NCBI RefSeq assembly: GCF_003315135.1
Contig: NZ_QNRK01000002.1
Coordinates: 83,344 to 147,343, forward strand
Source: Roseiarcus fermentans
Lineage (GTDB): Bacteria; Pseudomonadota; Alphaproteobacteria; Rhizobiales; Beijerinckiaceae
Length of the DNA: 64,000 nt
Direction: 5' to 3'
Shown here: piece after piece, positions 46,843 through 55,397 of the stretch
How the letters are laid out: every line of letters starts with the position of its first letter
Numbering within the stretch: position 1 is the first letter of the stretch
Notes under the pieces: generated by a model
What the model was told of the DNA's origin: nothing
Databases searched by the model: none
What the model saw: the letters and a program-made list of their open reading frames with translations, nothing else
Made by a program: the position numbers and the translations under genes

Positions 46843-47844
46843 TCAGCGCCGCCGCATCGTGAGCACGCCGGCGCTGAACAGCGCGGCGATCAGCAACAGG
46901 CCCTGCACGATATACTGCCAGTAGGTCGGCACGCCCATCACCGACAGGCCGTTGTTGATCACGCCGATCAGCAGGACCCCGATCATGGTGCCGAGAATAT
47001 GGAATTTCCCCGGTCTGAGCGACGAGGCGCCGATGAACACGGCGGCGAAGGCGTTGAGCAGGTAGCCGTCGCCGACCCCCTGCGGGCGCCCCGCGCCGAG
47101 CACCGCGGCCGACATCAACCCGCCGAGCCCGGCGCAGACGGCGCAGACCGCGAGGGCGAACGGCGCGTAGCGCTTGACGGCGATGCCCGACAGGCGCGAG
47201 GCCTCCGCGTTGCCGCCGATCGCGTAGAGGTGGCGTCCGAGCTGCGTGTGTTCGAGCATCAGCCAGAGAACCAGCCCGACGCCGAGCATGATCAGGATCG
47301 GATTGGCGACGCCGAGAATAATCGCGCCCTGTCCGATCGCCATGAAGGCGTCGGGGATGCCGGTGATGATCGTTTTCGAGTCCGAAATGCCGAGCACCGC
47401 GCCGGTGATGATCGAGCCGGTCGCGAGCGTCGCGATGAAGGCGGAGATCCCGAGATAGCTGACGATCAGGCCGTTCATCACGCCGATCGCCGCGGCGACT
47501 CCGAGCGCGATCGCCACCGCGACCGGGACGCTGATCGTGTCGGGGTACTGCACCAGCAGGAAGGTCGCGATGTAGCCGCCGAGCGTCGCCATCGCCGCGA
47601 TCGACAGGTCGAACAGGCCCATCACCAGGCAGACGGTCAGCCCGAACGCCATCGTGCCCAGAATCGAGATCTGGTTCATGATGTTGAGCAGGTTGTCGAC
47701 CGTCGGGAACACGTCGGGACGCGCGATCGAGAACACGATCAGCAGCGCGACGAGCGAAAGCAGCGTGCCGTAGCGCGCGAGGAACACCGTCAGGTCGATC
47801 CGGGGACGCGCCGCGACGCGTCGGGCGCCGACATCTGCGGTCAT
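46843..47844 (-). CDS. Ribose-type ABC transporter permease
   Basis: This 333-residue permease of the RbsC family has about ten hydrophobic segments. The family stretch TVCLVMGLFDLSIAAMATLGG corresponds to the GxFDLSVG region, and AIGGNAEASRLSGI to the conserved cytoplasmic loop. It overlaps the ATPase stop by four bases. The substrate is unknown and, from the shared operator, may be the compound degraded by the downstream enzymes. Confidence 0.87.
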   Translation of the reverse strand: MTADVGARRVAARPRIDLTVFLARYGTLLSLVALLIVFSIARPDVFPTVDNLLNIMNQISILGTMAFGLTVCLVMGLFDLSIAAMATLGGYIATFLLVQYPDTISVPVAVAIALGVAAAIGVMNGLIVSYLGISAFIATLATGSIITGAVLGISDSKTIITGIPDAFMAIGQGAIILGVANPILIMLGVGLVLWLMLEHTQLGRHLYAIGGNAEASRLSGIAVKRYAPFALAVCAVCAGLGGLMSAAVLGAGRPQGVGDGYLLNAFAAVFIGASSLRPGKFHILGTMIGVLLIGVINNGLSVMGVPTYWQYIVQGLLLIAALFSAGVLTMRRR

Positions 47845-49403
47845 TCTGCACCTCCTGCGGCGAGATTGAGGATATTGGCTTCCGTCGCATCCTGGCCGAC
47901 GAGTTCGCCGGCGATGCGGCCGTCGCGGAACACGAGGACGCGGTGGCAGACGCGCGGGAATTCCTCCACCTCGGTCGAGGTGAAGATCACGCCGGCGCCG
48001 TCGTGGGCGATTTGCCGGATCAGGTCGTAAATCTCGGCCTTGGCGCCGATGTCGACGGCGGCAGTGGGAGAGTTCAGCATGAAGATCTTCGCCCCGCTCA
48101 TGAGCCAGCGGCCGAGGATCGCCTTCTGCTGGTTGCCGCCGCTCAGCGAAGCGATCGGCGATTCCACCCCCGCCATCTTGACCGACAGGCGCTTGGCGAC
48201 GCTCTGCGCCTCCGCGCGCTCCTTGCCGCGCCGGATGAAGCGGAAGACCGGATCGGCGGCGAACCGGCGCAGATTGGGCAGCGAAATGTTCTCCCGCACG
48301 CTCGCCCCGGGAAGCAGACTTTCCGCGTGGCGGTCCTTCGGCGCCAGGGCGAGCCCGGCGGCCTTCGCGTCGCGCGGAGAGCGGAACGCCACGGGCGCGC
48401 CCGCGATCACGAGCCGCCCGCCCGTCGCCGGAAACCGGCCGTAGAGCAGGTCGAGCGCCTCTTCCGCCCCGCTGCCGGGCAGCCCCGCGACGCCGACGAT
48501 CTCGTGCGCGCGCAATTCGAACGACATCTCCGCGACCCGGCCGCCGCCCAGCCGCTCGGAGCGCAGCAGCACGTCGCCCTGGCGGACCGGCGCCGAGGAG
48601 ATCGCCTCGGAAAAACTCTTCTGTCCGACGATCGCGTTGATGATCTCGCGCCGCGCCATGTCCGACCGCCGCCAATGGCCGGCGTTGCGGCCGTCGCGCA
48701 GCACGGTGACGCAATCGGCGATCTCGAACACTTCGGCGAGCCGGTGGCTGACGTAGAGGAACGCGTGTCCCTCGGCGGCGAGGCGGCGCATGTGGCCGAA
48801 CAGCACGCCGACTTCGCCCGGCAGCAGGGCGGCGGTCGGTTCGTCGAGGATGATCAGCCTGGCGTCGGCGCCCATCGCCTTGGCGATCGCGACCATCGCG
48901 GCTTCGTCCGGCCTGAGGTCGCTCACCATGGCGCGCGGATCGATGTCGAGGCCCACGCGCGACAGAAGCGCCCGCGCCCGCCGGTAGGCCTCGCCCCAAT
49001 GCACGAACACCCCGCCCCGGCGGGGCAGGCCCTCGGTCAGGAACAGATTCTCGCACACCGTGATCTGCGGCACGAGATTGAAATGCTGATGCACGACCGC
49101 GATGCCGAGGGCGGCCGCGGCGTGCGGCGAGGGCAGGGAAACCTCCCTGCCCTCGACCAAAATGCGGCCTTCCGTCGGCTGGCTCGCGCCGCAGATCTGG
49201 CGGATCAGCGTCGACTTGCCGGCGCCGTTTTCGCCGAGCAGCGCGTGGATCTCGCCGCGTCCGACGCGAATGTTCACACCGTCGAGGGCCCGTGTCCCGG
49301 GGAATACCTTGACCAGTCCCTCGACCTCGAGAAAAGCTCCGCCGCACGACCCCTCCGCGCTTGCGCTTGCGGGTCCGACCGTTGCGCCGTGCGTCGCGAG
49401 CAT
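47841..49403 (-). CDS. Ribose-type ABC transporter ATPase (two nucleotide-binding domains)
   Basis: This 520-residue RbsA-like protein has two fused ATPase domains. Domain 1 has Walker A GENGAGKST, Walker B LIILDEPTAAL and switch VSHRLAEV, but the signature region reads DLRPDEAAM instead of LSIGQ. Domain 2 has a canonical LSGGNQQK signature, the usual weak Walker A (GLPGSGAEE) and a Walker B ending MLNSPTAAVD, where other members have LDEPT. Only one composite site should hydrolyse ATP. Confidence 0.87.
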   Translation of the reverse strand: MLATHGATVGPASASAEGSCGGAFLEVEGLVKVFPGTRALDGVNIRVGRGEIHALLGENGAGKSTLIRQICGASQPTEGRILVEGREVSLPSPHAAAALGIAVVHQHFNLVPQITVCENLFLTEGLPRRGGVFVHWGEAYRRARALLSRVGLDIDPRAMVSDLRPDEAAMVAIAKAMGADARLIILDEPTAALLPGEVGVLFGHMRRLAAEGHAFLYVSHRLAEVFEIADCVTVLRDGRNAGHWRRSDMARREIINAIVGQKSFSEAISSAPVRQGDVLLRSERLGGGRVAEMSFELRAHEIVGVAGLPGSGAEEALDLLYGRFPATGGRLVIAGAPVAFRSPRDAKAAGLALAPKDRHAESLLPGASVRENISLPNLRRFAADPVFRFIRRGKERAEAQSVAKRLSVKMAGVESPIASLSGGNQQKAILGRWLMSGAKIFMLNSPTAAVDIGAKAEIYDLIRQIAHDGAGVIFTSTEVEEFPRVCHRVLVFRDGRIAGELVGQDATEANILNLAAGGAE

Positions 49404-49425
49404 TTCGGGTCGCCGAATAACGGAG

Positions 49426-50418
49426 CTACTGCGAATTCGGCATATCGGCCGAATAGAGGGCGCAGGTCTTGAAGTCGGGGTACTGTCCCTTCGCCGGCAC
49501 GGTCGCCTTCGTGATGAGGCACGGCTTCTTGTAGATCTGTCGCTCGGGGAAGCTCTTGCCGTCCACGGCGTCCGCGACCGACTGAACCGCCGCATCGCCC
49601 ATTCCGCGCACGTCGTAGGCCACCGTGAGCGCCAACGGGCTGCCGTCCCGAATCAGGTCGTAGGCGGCGTCGTTGCCATCCATGCTCACCACGAAGGGCT
49701 TCTTCTCGACATGCGATTGCTGAACCGCGCGGGCGGCGGCGACGCCGACTTCGTCCCAGCCCATCCAGATCGCCTTCACATCCTTGTGTCCCGTCAGGAA
49801 GTCGGTGACCTTGTTGAACGTGTCGTCGACCTGCCCGGGAACTTTCAGCTCCATCTCGGTGACCTTGATCTTCTTGTATTCGCTCATCACCGCATGAAAG
49901 CCGGCGTCGCGCTCGGCCAGCGCCGGCAGGACCGTCCAGTTGAGTTTCAGGACTTCGCCCTCGCCGTCGATGCGAGCCGCGATCTCGGAAGCGGCGAAAA
50001 CGCCGTCCGCGACATTGTTGGAGCCGATGTCGACGGTGATGCCCGGCACCATGCCGGAGAAGGTGGAGACGAACGGGATCTTCGCCTTGTTGGCGTTGGC
50101 GATCACGCCGCCCATCTGCGTATTGGCGGAGGCGACGTTGATCAGCGCGTCGAAGCCGCGGTGGATGAAGGTGTTGACCTGATTGTTGGTGGCGACCTGA
50201 TCGCCGTTGCCGTCGTAGGTTTCGACCGTCCATCCGCGCGCCTTGGCGGCGGCGGTCGCGGATTCGATCATCGCGTGAATGGTCGGCGACGCGGCGTTCA
50301 CGGAGAAGATCGCGACCTTGATGGGGGTCTTCGACTTATCTTGCGCAAACGCGGCGCCGGTTAGCGCCGTCGTCGCCAGCAGCGCGGCCGCGGCCGCGAT
50401 CCAAGCCTTGGTGTTCAT
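49426..50418 (-). CDS. Ribose-type ABC transporter binding protein
   Basis: This 330-residue RbsB-like (periplasmic binding protein type 1) protein has a Sec signal ending AAFAQ and the typical SPTIHAMIESATAAAKARG and GFDALINVASANTQMG. It is the first gene of the importer operon. One 22-bp element lies 95 bases upstream at 50513. The ligand is unknown. Confidence 0.88.
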   Translation of the reverse strand: MNTKAWIAAAAALLATTALTGAAFAQDKSKTPIKVAIFSVNAASPTIHAMIESATAAAKARGWTVETYDGNGDQVATNNQVNTFIHRGFDALINVASANTQMGGVIANANKAKIPFVSTFSGMVPGITVDIGSNNVADGVFAASEIAARIDGEGEVLKLNWTVLPALAERDAGFHAVMSEYKKIKVTEMELKVPGQVDDTFNKVTDFLTGHKDVKAIWMGWDEVGVAAARAVQQSHVEKKPFVVSMDGNDAAYDLIRDGSPLALTVAYDVRGMGDAAVQSVADAVDGKSFPERQIYKKPCLITKATVPAKGQYPDFKTCALYSADMPNSQ

Positions 50419-50512
50419 GGTTTCCTCCCGGTGTTTTCGCGGCGCTGGCAAAGGCGCCGAGACCCTTTGTTGCGGAAAGCCTACCCGCACCCCCGACGAC
50501 CGTCAACAGTTT

Positions 50513-50534
50513 TGGTGAACATTTTTGTCGGACA
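50513..50534. promoter_or_regulatory. Copy A of the 22-bp element of the catabolic block
   Basis: It contains ACATTTTTGTC, identical to copy D, and ends GGACA. It lies upstream of the binding-protein gene that is read to the left. The left arm is the least conserved of the four copies. Confidence 0.55.
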
Positions 50535-50544
50535 ATGTCACCGA

Positions 50545-50795
50545 TTCCGGAAAGCCCTCGAGAGACAGCTTTCCGCCCATGCGCCGACATCGCCCCCCCT
50601 TGGCGCCGTCGATCAGACCGAGATGACCGAGCTGGGCGATCAGCCGGGCGAGTTCCGGCCGATGACGGTCGCTCACCGAGACCGCCTTCACCGCGATCCG
50701 CCGATCGAGCCCCGAGGTTCGTGGAGCGGATCGACGTCGACGAGGCGCTCCGGGTCGGAAACCGGAAGCGCTTTTGCATAAGCGGCCGCGCGCAT
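50545..50795 (-). pseudogene. Remnant of a zinc-type alcohol dehydrogenase/quinone oxidoreductase gene
   Basis: From the ATG at 50795 the minus strand encodes MRAAAYAKALPVSDPERLVD, a typical N-terminus of this family. The frame stops after 35 codons. In a second frame the matching pieces continue: RRIAVKAVSVSD (family VEVKAISVNP), then directly ELARLIAQLGHLGLIDGA (family ELIAPQGRIGLIDD, about 200 residues further on), and then KLSLEGF. So most of the middle is deleted and the frame is broken. The family comparison is from memory. It occupies most of the gap between copies A and B of the 22-bp element. Confidence 0.7.
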
Positions 50796-50846
50796 GGGCC
50801 CTCCCCTCGCCCGGCTCTTGAATATGGCGGGCGACTGCGCCATTGT

Positions 50847-50868
50847 TGTCAGACAAAAACGTATGACA
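50847..50868. promoter_or_regulatory. Copy B of the 22-bp element, in front of the SDR gene
   Basis: This is the most symmetric copy. TGTC at one end mirrors GACA at the other, and the core (opposite strand) is TACGTTTTTGTC. It ends 19 bases before the SDR start codon, where a bound repressor would block transcription or the start of translation. Confidence 0.65.
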
Positions 50869-50887
50869 CAATATCGGAGAATGGGCG

Positions 50888-51628
50888 ATGGCGGTCCTGA
50901 TCGTCGGCGGCGTCAAAGGCGTGGGTCTGGCGATCGCCCGTCGCTTCGCCGCCAAGGGTCGCGACCTCTTTCTCGCTTACCGCGCCGACAGCGGCGCCGC
51001 CAACCGGGCTTGCGCCGAAATCGCGGCGCTCGGCGGCAGACCGCACGCGATCCAGGCCGATGTCGGGACGCCGGAGGGCGCCCGCGATCTCATCCGGCAG
51101 GTGGCGGAGCAAACCGATCGGCTCGACCTGATCGTTCACGGCGCCGTGACGGCGCTGGCCGGGCCGCTTCTCGGCCTCGATCCCGCGGCGTTCGCGCAGG
51201 CCATCCTCGTCAACGGCGCCTCGCTCGTCTTTCTCGTTCAGGCCGCCCAGCCCCTGATCCGCCGCGGGACCAGCATTGTCTTCCTGTCCAGCCGCGGCAG
51301 CCGGCAAATCGTGCCGAACTACGGGACCGTCGGCGCCGGCAAGGCGCTCGCCGAGTCGCTGATGCGCTATCTCGTCCCGGAACTCGCGCCGCTCGGCGTG
51401 CGCATCAACGCGATCGCGCCCGGCACGCTCGACACCGAAGCGGTGCGCCAACTGTTCGGCGAGGGAACGGACGGCTTTCTGGCGAGCGAGGCGGCCGGCA
51501 ATCCGAGCGGGCGCAACATTGCGCATGACGACTATGTCGGCCTGGTCGAATTTCTCGCCGGCCCCGAGGCGTCGATGATTCAGGGTCAGGTCGTGTTCGT
51601 CAACGGCGGCCAGTACGTGATCGCCTGA
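50888..51628 (+). CDS. Short-chain dehydrogenase/reductase with Tyr-X6-Lys active site
   Basis: This 246-residue SDR has the cofactor motif GGVKGVGLAIAR (7-18). The active-site pair is Y145 and K152 (NYGTVGAGKALAE), spaced by six residues. This spacing is that of divergent SDRs such as enoyl-ACP reductases FabI and FabL rather than the classical Tyr-X3-Lys. An enoyl-thioester or related reductase is therefore possible. The asparagine of the usual NAG motif is replaced (VHGAV). Confidence 0.8.
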   Translation: MAVLIVGGVKGVGLAIARRFAAKGRDLFLAYRADSGAANRACAEIAALGGRPHAIQADVGTPEGARDLIRQVAEQTDRLDLIVHGAVTALAGPLLGLDPAAFAQAILVNGASLVFLVQAAQPLIRRGTSIVFLSSRGSRQIVPNYGTVGAGKALAESLMRYLVPELAPLGVRINAIAPGTLDTEAVRQLFGEGTDGFLASEAAGNPSGRNIAHDDYVGLVEFLAGPEASMIQGQVVFVNGGQYVIA

Positions 51629-51647
51629 CCCCTTCACGGAGGAAAGC

Positions 51648-52385
51648 ATGTCCGCCAGAGGCCGACTGACGCTCGAAAAACTCGGCTATTCCATGCCGTC
51701 GGACGCCCCCGCCTTTCAGGCGCCGCCCTATCACTATCGCAACGCCCAAGCGGTCTCGGTCAAGTTCGAGACCGACCGCGAAGCCGCCCTCGACGCGCTT
51801 CCCGAACCGCTCGAGCTGATCGAGCCGGCTTCGGCCAACCTCTCGATCTACTGGTACCCGTTCTCGACCTTCGGGCCCTATCACGAGGCGATCCTGCGCC
51901 TCTATGCGCGCCACGACGGCAAGCCGCTCACCTACATCCACCAGATCTTCGTCGACACCGAGCCGCCGATGCTCGCCGGCCGCGAAGTCTGGGGATTCCC
52001 GAAGAAGCTCGCGACCATCGGCTTCGAGCGCGACCGCGACATGATCGTGGGGCGGCTCGAGCGGCCGGCGGGCGTGCGCCTGGCCACCATGCTGATGCGG
52101 CCCGAGCAACCCGTCGCTCACCTCGGCTCGAACGGGCCGACCACCGGCTTGCGGATCATTCCCTCGGCGGACCCGGCCGACCCGCGCCCGGCGCTCGCCG
52201 AGTTGATCGCGGCGGATTCGCAGCACGAGCTGCGCGCGGCCTGGGAAGGGCCGGCTTCGATCGCCTTCCCCGACGCGTCCGTCTTCGATCCGGTGAATCG
52301 TTTCCCGGTGCGCCGTATCGTCAAAGCGGTTTTCATGGAATACGACATCCTCCTGCCCGCCGGCCGTGTGATCGCCCGCCTATGA
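51648..52385 (+). CDS. Acetoacetate decarboxylase-family protein
   Basis: This 245-residue protein has the ADC active-site stretch GREVWGFPKKLA, with the lysine pair at 119-120 corresponding to the Schiff-base lysine region of acetoacetate decarboxylase. The family decarboxylates beta-keto acids or performs related Schiff-base chemistry. It starts 19 bases after the SDR and overlaps the next gene by four bases. Confidence 0.82.
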   Translation: MSARGRLTLEKLGYSMPSDAPAFQAPPYHYRNAQAVSVKFETDREAALDALPEPLELIEPASANLSIYWYPFSTFGPYHEAILRLYARHDGKPLTYIHQIFVDTEPPMLAGREVWGFPKKLATIGFERDRDMIVGRLERPAGVRLATMLMRPEQPVAHLGSNGPTTGLRIIPSADPADPRPALAELIAADSQHELRAAWEGPASIAFPDASVFDPVNRFPVRRIVKAVFMEYDILLPAGRVIARL

Positions 52386-53137
52386 CCCAACAGCACCCCA
52401 GACGCATCGACTTCGAAGGCGCGGTCAACTTCCGCGATCTCGGCGGCTATCCGGCCGCCGGCGGCCGGCGCACGCGCTGGCGGCGCGTCTTTCGCGCCGA
52501 CAATCTCGGCGGTCTCACCGCTCAGGACCTCGCGCGCCTGCGGGGCCTCGACCTCGGCGGCCTGGTCGACTTCCGCATCGACATCGAGCGCGCGGTCCAC
52601 CCCGACCGGCTGCCCGACGGCCACCGGGTGAGGAAGCTGGAGCTCGGCTTCCTGCCGGTCGGCACCCTCGACATGCTCGACCGCGCCCGCAAGGGGGCGA
52701 TCACGCCGGCGGAGATCGAGACCGAAGTGATCGGCCACTATCGACGGTTCGTCACCGATCACGCCGACACCTACCGCCGGATGATCGCGTTCGCCGCCGA
52801 GCCCGACCATCATCCCCTTCTCATTCATTGCACCAGCGGCAAGGACCGCACCGGCTTCGGCTCGGCGATCCTGCTGCGCGCGGTCGGGACGCCGCGCGAG
52901 GTGGTGGAGGAGGATTACCTCATGACCAACCAGTACGTGCGCGACGTCTCGCACCTGTTCGGCCCGAACTCCTCGCGCGAAGTGATCGCGTTCGTGCTGT
53001 CCGCGCGAGCCGGCTACATCCGCGCGGCGCTCGATGAGATCGACGCGCGGTACGGATCGTTCGACGACTATCTTGCGCGCGGACTCGGCGTCGACGACGC
53101 GACGAGGGCGCGTCTGATCGATCTTTTGACCGAGTAG
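52382..53137 (+). CDS. Tyrosine phosphatase-family protein
   Basis: This 251-residue protein has the N-terminal NFRDLGGYP motif and the P-loop H149-C150-TSGKDR156-TG, with catalytic cysteine and arginine intact. Bacterial members dephosphorylate phosphotyrosine, lipids or small molecules. Coupling to the ADC-family gene (ATGA overlap) suggests a small-molecule phosphate ester as substrate; that is inference. Confidence 0.86.
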   Translation: MTQQHPRRIDFEGAVNFRDLGGYPAAGGRRTRWRRVFRADNLGGLTAQDLARLRGLDLGGLVDFRIDIERAVHPDRLPDGHRVRKLELGFLPVGTLDMLDRARKGAITPAEIETEVIGHYRRFVTDHADTYRRMIAFAAEPDHHPLLIHCTSGKDRTGFGSAILLRAVGTPREVVEEDYLMTNQYVRDVSHLFGPNSSREVIAFVLSARAGYIRAALDEIDARYGSFDDYLARGLGVDDATRARLIDLLTE

Positions 53138-53230
53138 CTCGGCGAAGGCGGCGCCGGGGCCCCTGCCCAATCCGCCGCGGCGCTCGGGGTCAGCCCGATG
53201 ACCGGGCGCTCGCCGGCGGTGTTTGGCGCC

Positions 53231-54031
53231 TCACGCGGACGCCCGAAAGGTCCGGTCGAGGTCGTGACGGAAGGCGTGGGCCGTCAGGTCCATCTGCATC
53301 GGCGTGATCGAGATCGCGTTCTCGGCGATGGCGAGCAGGTCGGCGCCCGCCTCCAGTTCGCCGACCTCGTAGGCGAGCTTGATCCAGTAATAGGGGACGG
53401 CGCGCTCGTCGATTCTGCGCACCGGCCGGAACGATCCCGGCAGGCGGCGCCCCTGCGTCGTGACCCGGGTTCCGGTGACGGCGTCCGGCGGACAGTCGGG
53501 AAAGTTGACGTTGACGAAACTGCCCGGCTGCCAATCGCAGGTCAGCAATTGCCGCAGGATGTCCGGCGCGTACCGCCGCGCCGTCGACCAGTGCGCCTCG
53601 CCGCCGATCGTGAACACCTGGCTCAGCGCGATCGCGCGCACGCCGAGCAGCGCGCCTTCCATCGCCGCCGCGGCGGTGCCGGAGTAGGTGATGTCCTCGG
53701 CGAGATTGGCGCCGCGGTTGACGCCCGACAAGAGCGCCGTCGGCTTGCGCTCGCCCATGAACTCGTGGATCGCCAGCAGCGCGCAGTCGGTCGGCGTGCC
53801 CTTGACGGCGTAATGGCGGGAATCGATCTGGCGCACCCGGATCGGCGCCGTCAACGAGATCGAGTGCGAGAAGCCCGACTTCTCCTCGTCCGGCGCCACC
53901 ACCCAGACGTCGTCGCTGATCTCGCGGGCGAGCGCCTCGAGCAGCTTGATGCCGGCGCTCTCGATGCCGTCGTCGTTCACGATCAGGATCCGATGGTCAC
54001 GCAGATCCGTCGGCGGCGCGAGTTCGGGCAT
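53231..54031 (-). CDS. surE: SurE-family 5'/3'-nucleotidase-like phosphatase
   Basis: This 266-residue protein has the metal-binding ILIVNDDGIESAGI, then VVAPDEEKSGFSHSIS and SGVNRGANLAEDITYSGTAAAAMEG, all typical of SurE. SurE proteins remove phosphate from nucleotides and other esters. Housekeeping surE usually lies beside pcm or serS; here it is among catabolic genes and divergent from the thiolase, with copy C of the 22-bp element in between. It may thus be a paralogue with a specialised substrate. Confidence 0.85.
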   Translation of the reverse strand: MPELAPPTDLRDHRILIVNDDGIESAGIKLLEALAREISDDVWVVAPDEEKSGFSHSISLTAPIRVRQIDSRHYAVKGTPTDCALLAIHEFMGERKPTALLSGVNRGANLAEDITYSGTAAAAMEGALLGVRAIALSQVFTIGGEAHWSTARRYAPDILRQLLTCDWQPGSFVNVNFPDCPPDAVTGTRVTTQGRRLPGSFRPVRRIDERAVPYYWIKLAYEVGELEAGADLLAIAENAISITPMQMDLTAHAFRHDLDRTFRASA

Positions 54032-54098
54032 GTCCTCTCCTTTGGTCGTCGGCGCGTTATGGGCCCGGCGGGGCCTTGCACGCCGCGCTGTTCGGGAA

Positions 54099-54120
54099 CA
54101 TACTACAAAAACGTAGGACA
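54099..54120. promoter_or_regulatory. Copy C of the 22-bp element, between surE and the thiolase gene
   Basis: On the minus strand it reads TGTCCTACG then TTTTTGTAG. It lies 32 bases upstream of the thiolase start and 67 bases upstream of the surE start, so it could control both directions. Confidence 0.62.
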
Positions 54121-54152
54121 AACCAAGCGCTATCCCGGGAGGAGACAAGCCC

Positions 54153-55397
54153 ATGCGGGCAACCTGCATCGTCGGCGTCGGCATGACCCGCTTCGGCCGC
54201 TTCCCCGAGCGCTCGCTCGCCGACCTCGCCGCCGAAGCCGCGCGCGGCGCGCTCGCGGACGCCGGAGCCGCGCCGGCGCTCGCGCAGGCGATCGTGTTCG
54301 CCAACGCCACCCAGGGCGCGCTCGAGGGGCAGCACGGCATTCGCGGCCAGGCCGCGCTCGACGGCTGCGGCTTCGGCGCCGCGCCCGTCATCAACGTCGA
54401 GAACGCCTGCGCCTCCGCCACCACCGCGCTGCACCTCGCCCACGTCCTCGTCGGCTCCGGCGCCTACGACTGCGTGCTGGCGGCGGGAGCGGAAAAGATG
54501 GTCATGCCCGACCCGGCGAAGTCGATGGCGGCGTTCGAGGGCAGCTGGGACCTGTCGCGGCGCGACGCGACGATCGCCGGCCTCCTGGCGATGGGGGCCG
54601 GCGTCCGCGTCCCGCCGGGCGCCGAGGCGGAAGGGCCACACAGCGTGTTCATGGACGTCTACGCCGCCTTCTGCCGCCATCACATGGCGCTGTTCGGCAC
54701 GACCCAGCGCCAGATGGCGGCGGTGAGCGCCAAGAACCACCAACATTCGGTCGAAAACCCGCGCGCCCAGTACCGGCGCGCGTTCACCGTCGAGGAGGTG
54801 ATGGCGGCGCGGCCGATCGTCTGGCCGCTGACCCTGCCGATGTGCAGCCCGATCAGCGACGGCGCGGCGGCGGCGCTGGTCTCAACCCCCGAGGTCGCCG
54901 AACGGCTCGGGCAGTCGGGGCGCGCCGCGCGCATCCGCGCGAGCGTGCTGATGTCGGGCGACCATCGCGACCCGGACCGGCTCGAAGACCACGTCGCGCG
55001 CAAGGCCGCGCGGCGCGCCTGGGACGCCGCCGGACTGGGGCCCGAGGACGTCGACGTCGTCGAATGCCACGACGCGACCGCCTTCGGCGAGATCTTGCAG
55101 AGCGAGATGCTGGGCTTCTTCGGCCTGGGCGAAGGCGGTCCCGCGGCCGAGCGCGGCGACACCCGGCTCGGCGGCCGGATCCCGTTCAACCCGTCCGGCG
55201 GCCTCGAGTCGAAGGGCCACCCGATCGGCGCGACCGGGCTCGGGCAGGTGTTCGAGATCGTCGCGCAACTGCGCGGCGAAGCCGGCCCGCGCCAGATCGG
55301 CGACGCCCGCATCGGGCTGATCGAGAACGGCGGCGGCCTGCGCGGCGTCGAGGAGGCGGCGGTGGCGATCACGATCCTGGAAGGGGCCGGCCGATGA
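54153..55397 (+). CDS. Thiolase-family protein (SCP-x/lipid-transfer type)
   Basis: This 414-residue protein has the acyl-enzyme cysteine C86 in NACASATTALH, the base region HDATAFGEI and the histidine in SKGHPIGATGLGQ. The C-terminal cysteine of biosynthetic thiolases is absent (IENGGG). This pattern is that of SCP-x-like thiolases acting on branched or steroid-like 3-ketoacyl-CoA. It precedes the acyl-CoA synthetase with a four-base overlap. Confidence 0.85.
   Translation: MRATCIVGVGMTRFGRFPERSLADLAAEAARGALADAGAAPALAQAIVFANATQGALEGQHGIRGQAALDGCGFGAAPVINVENACASATTALHLAHVLVGSGAYDCVLAAGAEKMVMPDPAKSMAAFEGSWDLSRRDATIAGLLAMGAGVRVPPGAEAEGPHSVFMDVYAAFCRHHMALFGTTQRQMAAVSAKNHQHSVENPRAQYRRAFTVEEVMAARPIVWPLTLPMCSPISDGAAAALVSTPEVAERLGQSGRAARIRASVLMSGDHRDPDRLEDHVARKAARRAWDAAGLGPEDVDVVECHDATAFGEILQSEMLGFFGLGEGGPAAERGDTRLGGRIPFNPSGGLESKGHPIGATGLGQVFEIVAQLRGEAGPRQIGDARIGLIENGGGLRGVEEAAVAITILEGAGR

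Noticed and set aside
43840-48030. Open frame of 1396 codons on the plus strand
   Set aside because: It runs antisense through the S9 peptidase, the extensin-like gene and the importer genes, which have clear catalytic and transport motifs. Its product is arginine/aspartate/glycine-rich low-complexity sequence with no domain. It is a GC-content shadow.
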